DNA from: Bradyrhizobium sp. JYMT SZCCT0428
GTDB taxonomy: Bacteria > Pseudomonadota > Alphaproteobacteria > Rhizobiales > Xanthobacteraceae
Direction of reading: 5' to 3'
DNA: 64,000 nucleotides
Assembly (NCBI RefSeq): GCF_018131075.1
Contig: NZ_JAFCLS010000011.1
Coordinates: 26,001 to 90,000 of the forward strand
How positions within the stretch are numbered: the first letter of the stretch is position 1; each line of letters opens with the position of its first letter. The notes under the pieces are model-generated. The model ran no database searches, was not told where the DNA came from, and saw only the letters and a program-made list of their open reading frames with translations. The position numbers were made by a program, and so were the translations under genes. Below, in pieces: positions 9,403 through 18,369 of this stretch.

Positions 9403-10174
9403 GATGGCCCTTACGAACGGCCTGTCTTCCGAGGGAGTCAATGGTTACGCCAAACATATACCTTGAAGAACGGTGCCCATTTTGGGAGCTATATTCATGG
9501 AGACAGCCGGTACTTGGGATGCAGAAAGGTCATATGTGCATTGCTCAAACCGTTTAGGACGAAACGGAGAACCCGAGTATCCCATCTCGCTACGTGAAAT
9601 CCTGAACGCGCGGATTTAGCACGAAACAAACTCCACATACAGCTGCCCTCCTGTTCCTAAGCGAGGAACCAACCGTGATGAAGTTCCAGCAAAAGCATAG
9701 CCGCTCGATCAAATAACCGCCGGAAGATGACTATCCGACACCTGTACAATTTGCATTCCCAGCATTCAAAATGAAAACACAGTCGTTCACCAATTTGACA
9801 ATATCTCCACATCTATCAGCGGTATTTTGGCTTTAAAAGTTGCTGTCCCCGCATGCTCTGATTCGCAACACGATCTTCACATACGATTTTGAGCTTCGAA
9901 TGGGGATGTCGTTTGAGAACGATCCGGACTCAGGCAGCGGCATCGAACCAGGCCAGCCAGCGCCAACATTGCAGCGGCAAAACTGCTACTGGCACCGGCG
10001 TCACAGCCAGTACGACGATCACAGGACGGCACACTTTGGACCGTGAACAACTCACGACGGTCGGTCCGGTTACGAAGTATTCCACCCGTACGGGACTACA
10101 CCTGAAACGCGATCTGGCCGGATCGCCGATCGTCAGATAACGTTTCCATGAAATCAGGATGGGGCAGATAAAAT
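9403..10174. other. Long intergenic region between divergent genes
   Basis: About 770 bases lie between the GH16 gene (leftward) and the acyltransferase gene (rightward). Reading frames here have no recognisable domain, poor composition and no good ribosome sites. The part from about 9600 to 9840 is more AT-rich than its surroundings and is where promoters for the two divergent units would be expected. I could not pick out a convincing -35/-10 pair or operator. Confidence 0.5.
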
Positions 10175-11332
10175 ATGACCGAATCAGTTCCGGGGCGATT
10201 GGGCTATTTGGATGGTCTTCGCGGTCTCGCTGCCTTTTGGGTTATCTCCGGCCATGCCTGCATTCTGACGGGATTTTACATTCCGCTGGTGAGTTCTCCG
10301 AATTTCGCAGTTGATCTTTTCATGCTGATTTCGGGGTTCCTCATGTACTATCAGGCAACCTTGAGATCAGACCGAGAGCCGTTCGAGGCACCGTCAACGT
10401 GGGCATATTTTTGGATCAGGAGATTTTTTCGACTATCGCCTGTCTATTATCTAGCACTTTTCTTTGCGATCGCATTTGGACTTCAGTTGAATGAATGGCG
10501 AGATGCCATTGCTTCGGCCCTTCCTCAAACCGCCACCCCGACTGCTCGGTACACCGACCAATCCTGGCAGAACATTGTTGCACATCTGACATACTTTTTC
10601 GGATTTTCGCCGACCTACAGCTATCGCACTGCTCTGCCGGATTGGAGCATTGGACTGGAAATGCAATTCTACCTGTTTTTTCCGGCGCTTTTTGCCCTCG
10701 GTAACCGCGTTGGTCCAATCGTGGCCGCGCTCGCTGCATTGGGCGTCTCGATCGGAATCCTGCTTCTTTTCCCTGCCTTCACCTCATCGTTTGAGATGCC
10801 CACGCTATTGCCGCTCAAGATCAATTTGTTTCTTGCCGGCATGATGATGGCGGCTTGTCTATATAGCCCCCGACCTTGGCTTTATTTCGCGTTCGGAGTC
10901 GCCTTGGCATTGCTCTCTCTCGATGGACATCATTCGTATAAGGGAGCGCTTATTCGAATGTTTTGCGCGATTGGGGTCGGAAGCCTTGCCTTTTATCACA
11001 AGGTATCATTGCCGCGTTTCGTCTTCCGCGGCCTGGATCTGACTTCTAGGATACTTTCCCATCGCTTCTTTTTTTGGCTCGGGGAACTTTCATACAGCGC
11101 CTACCTGATCCATCTCTTGATAATGCTTCCGGTAGCCGCAGTTCTCAATCATGCCGGGTTCACTCAATCGTGGCTTAGATTTTCTCTCTGCCTCGTAATC
11201 GTCAGCTCGATCACATATGCGGTGTCCTGGATCATACTCAGGATCGTAGAAGAACCTGGCCGCGCGCTGGGACGAGAGTTGATACGCCACATCAAGCGGT
11301 TGACGGAACGGACGCCCTCGGTAGCCACATGA
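10175..11332 (+). CDS. Acyltransferase 3 family membrane protein (EPS O-acylation)
   Basis: A 385-residue OafA/YrhL/ExoH-like acyltransferase. The N-terminus RLGYLDGLRGLAAFWVISGHACI carries the family's R-x10-H type active-site region, and FAVDLFMLISGFLMYYQA is the second signature. About ten transmembrane segments follow, ending in a basic tail. It would transfer acetyl or succinyl groups to EPS sugars or precursors across the inner membrane. It stands alone on the + strand with a long upstream region and converges on the pyruvyl transferase gene. The acyl group cannot be deduced. Confidence 0.88.
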   Translation: MTESVPGRLGYLDGLRGLAAFWVISGHACILTGFYIPLVSSPNFAVDLFMLISGFLMYYQATLRSDREPFEAPSTWAYFWIRRFFRLSPVYYLALFFAIAFGLQLNEWRDAIASALPQTATPTARYTDQSWQNIVAHLTYFFGFSPTYSYRTALPDWSIGLEMQFYLFFPALFALGNRVGPIVAALAALGVSIGILLLFPAFTSSFEMPTLLPLKINLFLAGMMMAACLYSPRPWLYFAFGVALALLSLDGHHSYKGALIRMFCAIGVGSLAFYHKVSLPRFVFRGLDLTSRILSHRFFFWLGELSYSAYLIHLLIMLPVAAVLNHAGFTQSWLRFSLCLVIVSSITYAVSWIILRIVEEPGRALGRELIRHIKRLTERTPSVAT

Positions 11333-11397
11333 TGGATTGAGGTCAGAGCATATGTTACGGACGGCGGCCAAAGATACTCTTGTCACTTAACCCCTCC

Positions 11398-11441
11398 GCG
11401 ACTTCCCTCTGTAAGCGTGACTTCGCTTTGAAAGGAAGTCG
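11398..11441. terminator. Inverted repeat between convergent genes
   Basis: Between the acyltransferase stop (11332) and the pyruvyl transferase stop (11451) lies an inverted repeat with 9-base arms GCGACTTCC and GGAAGTCGC, holding a nested AAGCG/CGCTT pair. No clear T run follows, so it is a candidate bidirectional terminator or transcript-end structure only. Confidence 0.35.
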
Positions 11442-11450
11442 CCTCCGTCG

Positions 11451-12521
11451 CTAGGTAAGCTTGTCGAGCAGCAAGCCAGAGGCTGTCCTGACGTTCTTTC
11501 GAATCTTTGCCGGTCGTCCCTCATCCCAAAACGAATGTCTCGGGGCGGCATAGGGAATCGACTGGCGCTGCTCAGGACGAAACTGCGCTTTCCAGGCACT
11601 GATCGCCTGTTCCGGCAGATTGATCTCCGTCGCGGTGCCTGCCTCTATCCATTGCTCGATTCCCTTGGTGTCGTCGCGGGAAACGACGGGCAATCCGGTA
11701 TCCTTTGCAATTTCCGTGGCGCGATTATCGATGGAAAGGATCAGCGCGCGACGCTTCCGCTGCAGGGCGCGAATACCCCCGTGCAATCGCGTTCCTATGA
11801 AATCGACATCGTTGTCATCGAGAAACTGGTTGTAACCCTTGATGGTGGGCGGCACCAATTTTATGTCCGTCCAGCCGAACGACGAAAAATACTGATAATC
11901 CTCCTGGGATTGGCAAAAGAAATACAGTTTCTTGTAATGCCTTTTCAGGACGTCCACGTAAGCCCGATCCGATGCGGCCGCCTCCCTCCAGGCAGAGAGC
12001 GTGATAACCGCGTCCCTGGCCCGGGTCCGAGGAATCTTGGCGCAATGATCGGGCGTCAGCGCCCACATCGTCGGACAGGACGTCATCAGCGCGCGGATTC
12101 CCGAATCCGCGAGGTTGTTCTTGGTGTATGTATCCCGGACGGAATGAAGCAGCTCGGGACGAAACGCGGCCTTGAGAAACTGCTTGGTGCGCTCACTCGG
12201 GGGTTTCGTGTAGTCGATCCACCCGGCCCCCAATAGAGTGGTCCGGATTTGGCCGTAAATCTCGGCATCACTTTTGGAAAGCCGCCAAAGCCCATAGCGA
12301 TGCATGTTCGAGGACAGAATATTGGTTCCACCCACGAAGCACCATGTCGATCGCTTTAGAAACGCCCTGGTGCGGTCTGACAGCGATTCATGGCTTGGAA
12401 CCCTATAAATATAGGCGTCCGGAAACAACCCGGTAACAATCCCGTTGACCGCATCCATGATGATTTCATCGCCTAGATTGTCACCGCAAATAGACGTATC
12501 GACGATTGCTATTGTTTCCAT
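11451..12521 (-). CDS. Polysaccharide pyruvyl transferase family protein
   Basis: A 356-residue protein of the pyruvyl transferase (CsaB/ExoV-like) family, expected to add pyruvate ketals from PEP to an EPS sugar. The N-terminus IAIVDTSICGDNLGDEIIMDAVNGIV is the typical GDNLGD start; WCFVGGTNIL and DFIGTRLHGGIRALQRKRRALILSIDNRATEIA are the other conserved segments, the last containing the RLHG motif. The ATG at 12521 is preceded by GAGGACGG. It is transcribed alone, leftward. Pyruvylation gives an acidic EPS, which fits rhizobial practice. Confidence 0.88.
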   Translation of the reverse strand: METIAIVDTSICGDNLGDEIIMDAVNGIVTGLFPDAYIYRVPSHESLSDRTRAFLKRSTWCFVGGTNILSSNMHRYGLWRLSKSDAEIYGQIRTTLLGAGWIDYTKPPSERTKQFLKAAFRPELLHSVRDTYTKNNLADSGIRALMTSCPTMWALTPDHCAKIPRTRARDAVITLSAWREAAASDRAYVDVLKRHYKKLYFFCQSQEDYQYFSSFGWTDIKLVPPTIKGYNQFLDDNDVDFIGTRLHGGIRALQRKRRALILSIDNRATEIAKDTGLPVVSRDDTKGIEQWIEAGTATEINLPEQAISAWKAQFRPEQRQSIPYAAPRHSFWDEGRPAKIRKNVRTASGLLLDKLT

Positions 12522-13307
12522 ATCCGTCCTCGTAGGATGCCCGAACTATCCAGGCAATCCCGTTGTACAATGCTCCCGAGACGGGGCAAGAGATGGCTCC
12601 AGCGATGGAAGACCCTCAGATGCCGAATGCTCGTTTTTATGGCATTTCGCGCTGTTTATTCAGGCTGCGCCTTCCAGCTGCAGAGACGCGGCGCGGCGAC
12701 GTTGTAGCCTTACATCCCGGTCTTGACAACGAGCAGCGCTGCGGAGCCAAGGGTCCTATTCTTCACAGATTAACCAGCTTCTTTCACCACCCGTCCCCGC
12801 TTCGAAGCAACCGCATTCCCGGCAAGACCGTTAATGCTGAGCAGCCTCGAACAATCGGATCCGCAAGGTCGCCACCCTCGCGTGCGTCCGCGAATTTTCT
12901 TCCGATTTATCCGGCCTGGACCGCTTCAAAAATCCCGGCCGCGGCAAGATCGCGTTCGATCGCAAGTCCGGCAAGCATGACGTTCGTCGACACTATACTT
13001 GAACGAATGTCAGGTGATACATTTGAGTAGCAAGCATTGTTTACCGGGAAAGCCCGCCGCTCGGCGGGCTAAGCCGTTTAGCCTGAATGTCAGGCTGCGC
13101 GATGCCGGTGACGAACTAACATGATCGGAGAATAGAGAATGGATCTACTCTGATGCAAGCGGCCTGAACACTAAGCCGCTCTCCGGGACTTCCTATACCG
13201 CCTTGAGACCGTCACGAAGTTGGCTGAACTGGGCAGCTGCTCGACCTTTCATGGAACCAAGGACGAGATCCCTTTGGCTCAGTACTCGATCATAAGGACA
13301 CCAGGTT
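12522..13307. other. Intergenic region without a supported gene
   Basis: About 785 bases between the divergent pyruvyl transferase and flippase genes. Frames of up to 155 codons exist but look like chance frames: no domain, no signal, no good start. The only clear structure is a hairpin at 13051-13070 with arms AGCCCGCCG and CGGCGGGCT and a 2-base loop, not followed by a T run. Promoters of both neighbours presumably lie here. Confidence 0.5.
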
Positions 13308-14750
13308 TTGTCACTTAGACGAAAAGCGATCAGCTCGATGTTATGGAGTGTGCTCGAGCATGGGAGCACAACGCTGATATCGTTTCTTTCCTTGATCGTC
13401 TTTGCCAAATTTCTGGAGCCTCGAGATTTCGGTGCCTACGCGATTGCATTTTCGGTCATCGAGATAATCGGAATTCTTCCAAGTAACTTCTTCTACGAGG
13501 CGCTTGTTCGACTAGACAAGGCCCGCGACGAGCACTTCAATGCTGCGTTTACGATATCGATGCTGCTGGGAATCCTTGCCTTCGGATTCCTGTGGCTGAT
13601 ACTTCCATTTCTGGCGTCGCTGGTGAACGAACCGCGCATCTCCGAGCTCGGAAAGGTGCTTGGTGTCGCGCTGCTGATAACCGGACCCATTAGCATTTTT
13701 ACGGCTCGTCAGAGCCGCGAGTTTGGTTTTCGCGTGCTTGCGCAGCGTACCCTCATTGGGCGCCTTGCGGGCGCCGCACTGGGAATCCTGGCGGCTTTTT
13801 ACCACTTGGGAGTTTGGGCTCTCGTCATCCAGTATTTGTCGATGGTTGTGCTGGGTTCGACGGCGCTCGTCCTGTTCAGTTCGTGGTGGCCACGACTGAC
13901 GACCAAATGGCGTGCTGCAGCCGATCTGTTGCACTACGGCTTTGGATCCGTTGTCGCTCTGTCCGCGACCTTCATAACGAAGCGGGCGTTTGGGTTCTAC
14001 GTCGGGGTGTTCCTCGGTATCGAGCAGGCGGGGTTTTTGAACCTCGCCTTTAGAATCTTCGATACTGTTTGGGCCATCTCTGCGGCTGCGATTTCGGAGG
14101 TAATGCTCCCCTTCATGGCTCGGCTGCAAGGCGACCGTGAGAAACTACTCAGGGCGTATTGTCTGACGCTGGTTGCGGGATGCCTGCTTTTATACCCCGC
14201 TTTCGCAGGCTTGGGCATCGTTGCGCCGGAAGTCATTCAGCTGATGTTTGGAGACAAGTGGATACACGCGGCACAACCCAGCCTTTGGCTCGGGTTGCTG
14301 ATCTTCGTGCAGGCCCCCCGGATTTTTCAATCATCCCTGCTCAAGATATCCGGAAACATCGACACTGTCCGCTCGGTCAATCTTACGGCACTGACCGTCA
14401 TGATTGTCGGAATCGCGGCGACCAAGCTGCCAAGCGTGACGCTGGCGCTGGTGCTGTGGGCTGTAACCGAGACCGTCAATTTCGTGCTTCTCAGCTTTTT
14501 CGTGCAAAGGAAACTGCACTATCCCATACTGAAACAGCTTCGGCTAATACTGGTGCCGTTGTTGGCATCCTGCGCCATGGTTGGGGCTGTTGCACTTGGG
14601 CGGGCGTACCTGCCGCCGAGCCATGCCTTGCTTCAACTGTTCTATTTGTGCGGGATCGGCGCCGTCACCTATATCGGCTTGATTTTGCTTTTCGGCCGGC
14701 GTTCGCTGGTCAACGTTGTTCACGGATTGCGAACGCCCAAGGCACCCTAG
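13308..14750 (+). CDS. Wzx-type polysaccharide flippase (MATE/MVF superfamily)
   Basis: A 480-residue membrane protein with about 12-14 predicted helices and the start SLRRKAISSMLWSVLEHGSTTLISFLSLIVFAKFLEPRDFGAYAI, typical of the polysaccharide biosynthesis (Polysacc_synt) family. It would flip undecaprenyl-linked EPS repeats to the periplasm for the Wzy polymerase. The start is a TTG at 13308 chosen because AAGGAC lies 8 bases upstream; an ATG ten codons in has no such site and would cut into the conserved N-terminus. It is convergent with the epimerase gene, 23 bases apart. Confidence 0.87.
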   Translation: MSLRRKAISSMLWSVLEHGSTTLISFLSLIVFAKFLEPRDFGAYAIAFSVIEIIGILPSNFFYEALVRLDKARDEHFNAAFTISMLLGILAFGFLWLILPFLASLVNEPRISELGKVLGVALLITGPISIFTARQSREFGFRVLAQRTLIGRLAGAALGILAAFYHLGVWALVIQYLSMVVLGSTALVLFSSWWPRLTTKWRAAADLLHYGFGSVVALSATFITKRAFGFYVGVFLGIEQAGFLNLAFRIFDTVWAISAAAISEVMLPFMARLQGDREKLLRAYCLTLVAGCLLLYPAFAGLGIVAPEVIQLMFGDKWIHAAQPSLWLGLLIFVQAPRIFQSSLLKISGNIDTVRSVNLTALTVMIVGIAATKLPSVTLALVLWAVTETVNFVLLSFFVQRKLHYPILKQLRLILVPLLASCAMVGAVALGRAYLPPSHALLQLFYLCGIGAVTYIGLILLFGRRSLVNVVHGLRTPKAP

Positions 14751-14773
14751 AAAGGCACCCTAGATTCGATTGC

Positions 14774-15757
14774 TCAATCGAAATCCTTCTCGGACGATAC
14801 TCGCTTCCAATCTCTCAACGAGCTATTGATGTCGTGCTTGAAGACGAAGCCGTTCTCCAGAAGCCGCTTCGGTATGATGTTGGTGGAATGCCAGAGCTTC
14901 TTGATCCGCGCACGATTGATGCCGGTGTTTATGCCGAATTTTTGCATTACTTCGAATGGCAAGGCGGCCAAATTCATCAGCCAGGTCGGGCAGGTTATTC
15001 GCGGAATCTTATATCCCGCGGCCGCGCAGAATGCGCTGCATATTTCGCTGATCGTATAGCGCTCATTGTAGCAAAAATTGTAGGTCAGCACGCCTGTATT
15101 GCGAGCACGCATGAAGATCAGCGATTCCACCAGGTCTTTTACGTAGCCGCACGACTTAACCGTGTCTCGTCGCCCGGGATAGATAAAGGCGCCGCGCGCC
15201 AGCAAACGGGACAATCTCGTAAAGTTGCCTCGCTCCATCAGGCCGTACATGACGGCAGGGCGAACAATCGTTAGCCGTCGCGCCTCGGGTTGTTCCGACT
15301 GCCAGAGTTTGTGAATTTCCTCCGCTGCCAATTTCGACCGACCATACGCACTGGTCGGGGCGAGTTCGGAGTCCTCGTCCAGGGGACGCTCACTTGGTCC
15401 ATAGGTCGATATAGAACTGGTGAAAACGATGGAATTACTGCCGGTGACGCTTGCAAACCGGCAGACCTGCACGGCACCCCGGATGTTGGTATCGAAGTAT
15501 TCCCAATCTGGATGACCAGGTGTAACGTGAACGGCCGCCAGGTTGAACAGGTCTGAAGGAGTCGAATTTGCGAGACTCGCCGGAATCTCGCGTCGGACAT
15601 CTGCCGTGACATAGTCGACGCCATCGACCTTGAATCGGGGCGGGCCGATGTCGGCACATATCACTTTCGTATACTGCCCAGACTCCACCAACGATTTTAT
15701 GAGATGCGAACCGATAAAGCCGGCGCCGCCAAACACGATAGCTTGTTTTGTAGCCAT
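14774..15757 (-). CDS. NAD-dependent epimerase/dehydratase (extended SDR)
   Basis: A 327-residue extended SDR acting on a nucleotide sugar. It has the NAD(P) motif VFGGAGFIGSHL (residues 8-19), the catalytic serine region FTSSISTYG and the YGRSK motif (YxxxK). It could be a UDP-sugar 4-epimerase or a dehydratase/reductase supplying the EPS assembly line; the exact sugar is not inferable. It is transcribed alone, leftward, with an ATG start at 15757. Confidence 0.85.
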   Translation of the reverse strand: MATKQAIVFGGAGFIGSHLIKSLVESGQYTKVICADIGPPRFKVDGVDYVTADVRREIPASLANSTPSDLFNLAAVHVTPGHPDWEYFDTNIRGAVQVCRFASVTGSNSIVFTSSISTYGPSERPLDEDSELAPTSAYGRSKLAAEEIHKLWQSEQPEARRLTIVRPAVMYGLMERGNFTRLSRLLARGAFIYPGRRDTVKSCGYVKDLVESLIFMRARNTGVLTYNFCYNERYTISEICSAFCAAAGYKIPRITCPTWLMNLAALPFEVMQKFGINTGINRARIKKLWHSTNIIPKRLLENGFVFKHDINSSLRDWKRVSSEKDFD

Positions 15758-15982
15758 TCATCGATCGTCTGTTAGAGAAAATACCAACATCGTCAATCGA
15801 GCCTTTCAGACGCTCGATTGCTCTTGCCATACGACTTGACCTTGCAAAAAAACAGCCAACCGCCGCATGATCCGCGGGAGGGGAACCAGACCGCAGAATC
15901 GATGCAGTTAAGCGAATTAAACAAGATTAATAGTCGTGGCCGACAAGTAAGGGTAAAATATGAAACTTAGAAAGGCGGTCCC

Positions 15983-16459
15983 ATGACGAAAGCCACTATT
16001 TTGAACAGTATCTCTGCTGGGTCGGGGCCTATATCCGTAGTCACCTTGGCCGTATTTATCTTGTCACTGTTGAGCCCGCAAGTACGCGCACAGACATCGG
16101 CATTCGGAAGGACCTCCCCACCGATCTACGGCGGAACGGCAGGACTGCCGCTTCCGCCTGCTAATCCCTTCTCGACCAGCAAAGGCGGCTCCGGAGGCAG
16201 CCACACGACATCCAGCGGGCAAGCATGCATAAAACTTCATCCGACCGTGGCGCCGCAGCGCGGCAACCCGAAAATCGTCAACCACGACGTATTGGTCGTG
16301 AACGCCTGTGGCCAGACGATCAAGGTTGTAGTTTGCTATTATCAAACCTCGAATTGCATTAATGTTAGCGTTGGCGGGTATCAGAAGCTGGAAAGAACGC
16401 TCGGGATCGCCCCAGCCAGCATGGCGAATTTCCGCTACGAGTATCGCGAGATACTTTGA
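15983..16459 (+). CDS. Small secreted protein of unknown function
   Basis: A 158-residue protein with an N-terminal signal peptide (hydrophobic VVTLAVFILSLLSPQVRAQ, cleavage after about residue 36) and a Gly/Ser/Pro-rich linker. The C-terminal domain has four cysteines around VNACGQTIKVVVCYYQTSNC and ends in NFRYEYREI. The pattern suggests a small disulphide-bonded periplasmic or surface domain. AAAGG lies before the ATG. It directly precedes the solute-binding-like gene. Function unknown; its location suggests a role in EPS export or attachment. Confidence 0.7.
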   Translation: MTKATILNSISAGSGPISVVTLAVFILSLLSPQVRAQTSAFGRTSPPIYGGTAGLPLPPANPFSTSKGGSGGSHTTSSGQACIKLHPTVAPQRGNPKIVNHDVLVVNACGQTIKVVVCYYQTSNCINVSVGGYQKLERTLGIAPASMANFRYEYREIL

Positions 16460-16481
16460 TCCGCCATTGCTTGAGCAACTC

Positions 16482-17582
16482 ATGCCGGAGGCTGGGACCT
16501 TGCAAAACATGCCGGCTGGTTCCGCGCGACGCGGGCTCGGGCGCAACGGGGATTGGGTACGCCGCCGGGTACGCTTCGCCGTGGCATCCGCGCTGTATTT
16601 CGCAATATTCGTCAGCTGTTCAGCGCAGAGCTATTCCGCCTCGAAATCGACGGCACCGGCCGCCGTCAGCTTTTTTCTGGATGGCCCGGTTACTCCAGCG
16701 GAAATTGGCGCGTTGACATCGCTTAACCGGGGATACTTCAGCGAAGCAAACCTGAAGGTCCATATCGTCGAAGGAACGATGCATGGCCAGGCAACAGCGC
16801 GCGTTGCCAGCACCCCCAGGGCCATTGGCGTCGCCAACGTATTCGATTTCCTCAAGGCCAGGGCTGCCGGGCAACGTCTCATAGCTTTCGCTTCGGCCTC
16901 CGCTCGCAGCCCGATCGTTTTTTACGCGCGACGCGATTCCCACGTCAAATCGATTGCGGACTTCGCCGAAAAAGTCGTCGCCTATGATGCCGGACATCCG
17001 ACTTCAATCGTGTTCGATGCGCTTTTGGCCAGGAACGGTTTTTCCAAATCGAAGATCAGGGAGGTCGCAGGGCAGCGGACCGTTTCCGCGCTGATTGAGC
17101 GAAAGATCGACATACTTCCCGGAAGAATCGGCGAGGAATCTCGTCTGCTCGATCAAATGGGACAGCCTTTTGACCAGATCAATCCGGATGCCTTTGGGCT
17201 GCACCTTTCCGGCAGCGTCTATTTCACACACGAAGACACCCTGAAGCATGAGCCTGACATTGTCCGTCACTTCCTATGGGCCGTTATCCGGGGCTGGGAC
17301 ACGGCATATCAGAAAAACACCGAAGACTTGCAAGCGATTTCCGCGGCGCTACAGATAGCCGACTTCGATGCGATCCGGTTACTGTTGGACCGGTTGCGAC
17401 CACTGCTCCGTCCTTCCGGAACCAGGTTTGCCGAACTTGATTCAAACAAACTGAATACGGCCTTGTCGATCCTCGTTCAGCAGCGGCTGATCAACAATGT
17501 GCCGCGGTTGGCTGAGGCCATAAATTTTGATGTTACGAAGGAGGTCTATCGATCCGATCCACGAAGGCCCTTGGCCAATTGA
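16482..17582 (+). CDS. Exported NMT1/THI5-like ABC solute-binding protein, orphan
   Basis: The mature part resembles SsuA/TauA/THI5-type periplasmic binding proteins: VSFFLDGPVTPAEIGALTSLNRGYFSEANLKVHIVEG, then repeated alpha/beta pattern with SPIVFYARRDSHVKSIADFAEKVVAYD. The open frame reaches back to 16362, overlapping the previous gene by 98 bases, but a start at 16482 or 16509 is more likely and leaves a membrane signal (FAVASALYFAIFVSCSAQ). The cysteine in VSCSAQ could be lipidated but is not a perfect lipobox. No permease or ATPase gene is near, so it may be a sensor or binding subunit rather than a transporter part. Confidence 0.75.
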   Translation: MPEAGTLQNMPAGSARRGLGRNGDWVRRRVRFAVASALYFAIFVSCSAQSYSASKSTAPAAVSFFLDGPVTPAEIGALTSLNRGYFSEANLKVHIVEGTMHGQATARVASTPRAIGVANVFDFLKARAAGQRLIAFASASARSPIVFYARRDSHVKSIADFAEKVVAYDAGHPTSIVFDALLARNGFSKSKIREVAGQRTVSALIERKIDILPGRIGEESRLLDQMGQPFDQINPDAFGLHLSGSVYFTHEDTLKHEPDIVRHFLWAVIRGWDTAYQKNTEDLQAISAALQIADFDAIRLLLDRLRPLLRPSGTRFAELDSNKLNTALSILVQQRLINNVPRLAEAINFDVTKEVYRSDPRRPLAN

Positions 17583-17583
17583 T

Positions 17584-18369
17584 CTAGTTCCATGGTCGAC
17601 GCTCGATTGGCGCGAGTCCGGGAATATCGAGATATCGTCCTTCGGCGCGCAAATACTTCGAGAACTCATATTTCCGGGTTTCCGAAACGGGCGCCAGGGC
17701 AGGAACGAGTATTTCACGCCTTGACCAGCCGGGACCTGAGAGATTTGCAGCCGCCTGTGCGTGAAAGCCCGATGAAACCAGCGAAGCGAATTCCGTAACC
17801 ACCCGGGCAGCGACGTCCGACGGCAGCTGATCATAGATGGCTAAAGAGAAGCCGTTGCGTTTTACCGAGATCCAGCCCTCGTTCGGACCCAGAAGATATG
17901 ACATGCGAAGATATTGAAGAGCTTTCTCGTTCAGTCCGTTTTCCGTTGCTTCCAGCCAGTACAGAATGAACCAGAGGAAAGGCTGCGTTGGACCGCAGCC
18001 AAGCGCACGCCGGATCGCTTCGCGAAGCGATCGCGTCCGTTCCGAAATAAGCTGACGGTCGACGCTCGCCGTTGCCAGCTCGAACAGTCTCAAATGAACA
18101 ATTGCTTCTGCGCTGGCCAGCGAAGCTTGGCAGCTATCCAACGTCGGAGCCGGTGGAAGGATGCCTTCTAGCAACTTAACGTCAAAGGATTGGCCGGACA
18201 GCACCCGCGGCGCCATGCGGGTGACATTGTAGCTCTTGACGAGAAGCGGCATGACCGACCAGCTCCATGCTAGGCCCGCCACCGCAGGGACAGCAACCAG
18301 AGCGCTAATTGCTACTCGGATGAATATAATATCCCGCGCCAAGTCCGAACGACCGTCAATGATACCCAT
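17584..18369 (-). CDS. Membrane-anchored TPR-like protein, paralogue of the 30074 product
   Basis: A 261-residue protein with one N-terminal membrane helix (IIFIRVAISALVAVPAVAGLAWSW) and a helical periplasmic part. The segment ALQYLRMSYLLGPNEGWISVKRN looks like a degenerate TPR and closely matches LKMSYFLAPNEAQLMPVRLD in the protein encoded at 30074-30739. Its ATG overlaps the end of the tyrosine kinase gene by 14 bases, so translation is probably coupled to the kinase. I infer a scaffold role in the EPS machinery; no enzymatic motif is seen. Confidence 0.75.
   Translation of the reverse strand: MGIIDGRSDLARDIIFIRVAISALVAVPAVAGLAWSWSVMPLLVKSYNVTRMAPRVLSGQSFDVKLLEGILPPAPTLDSCQASLASAEAIVHLRLFELATASVDRQLISERTRSLREAIRRALGCGPTQPFLWFILYWLEATENGLNEKALQYLRMSYLLGPNEGWISVKRNGFSLAIYDQLPSDVAARVVTEFASLVSSGFHAQAAANLSGPGWSRREILVPALAPVSETRKYEFSKYLRAEGRYLDIPGLAPIERRPWN

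Noticed and set aside
9079..9597. A 172-codon frame overlapping the start of the GH16 gene on the other strand
   Set aside because: Covers the Tat signal region antisense; no motif supports it.
12563..13030. A 155-codon frame in the gap before the flippase gene
   Set aside because: No ribosome site, domain or signal; composition looks random.
13051..13070. Hairpin AGCCCGCCG/CGGCGGGCT considered as a terminator
   Set aside because: No T run on either strand and no gene end near it; kept only as a note on the intergenic region.
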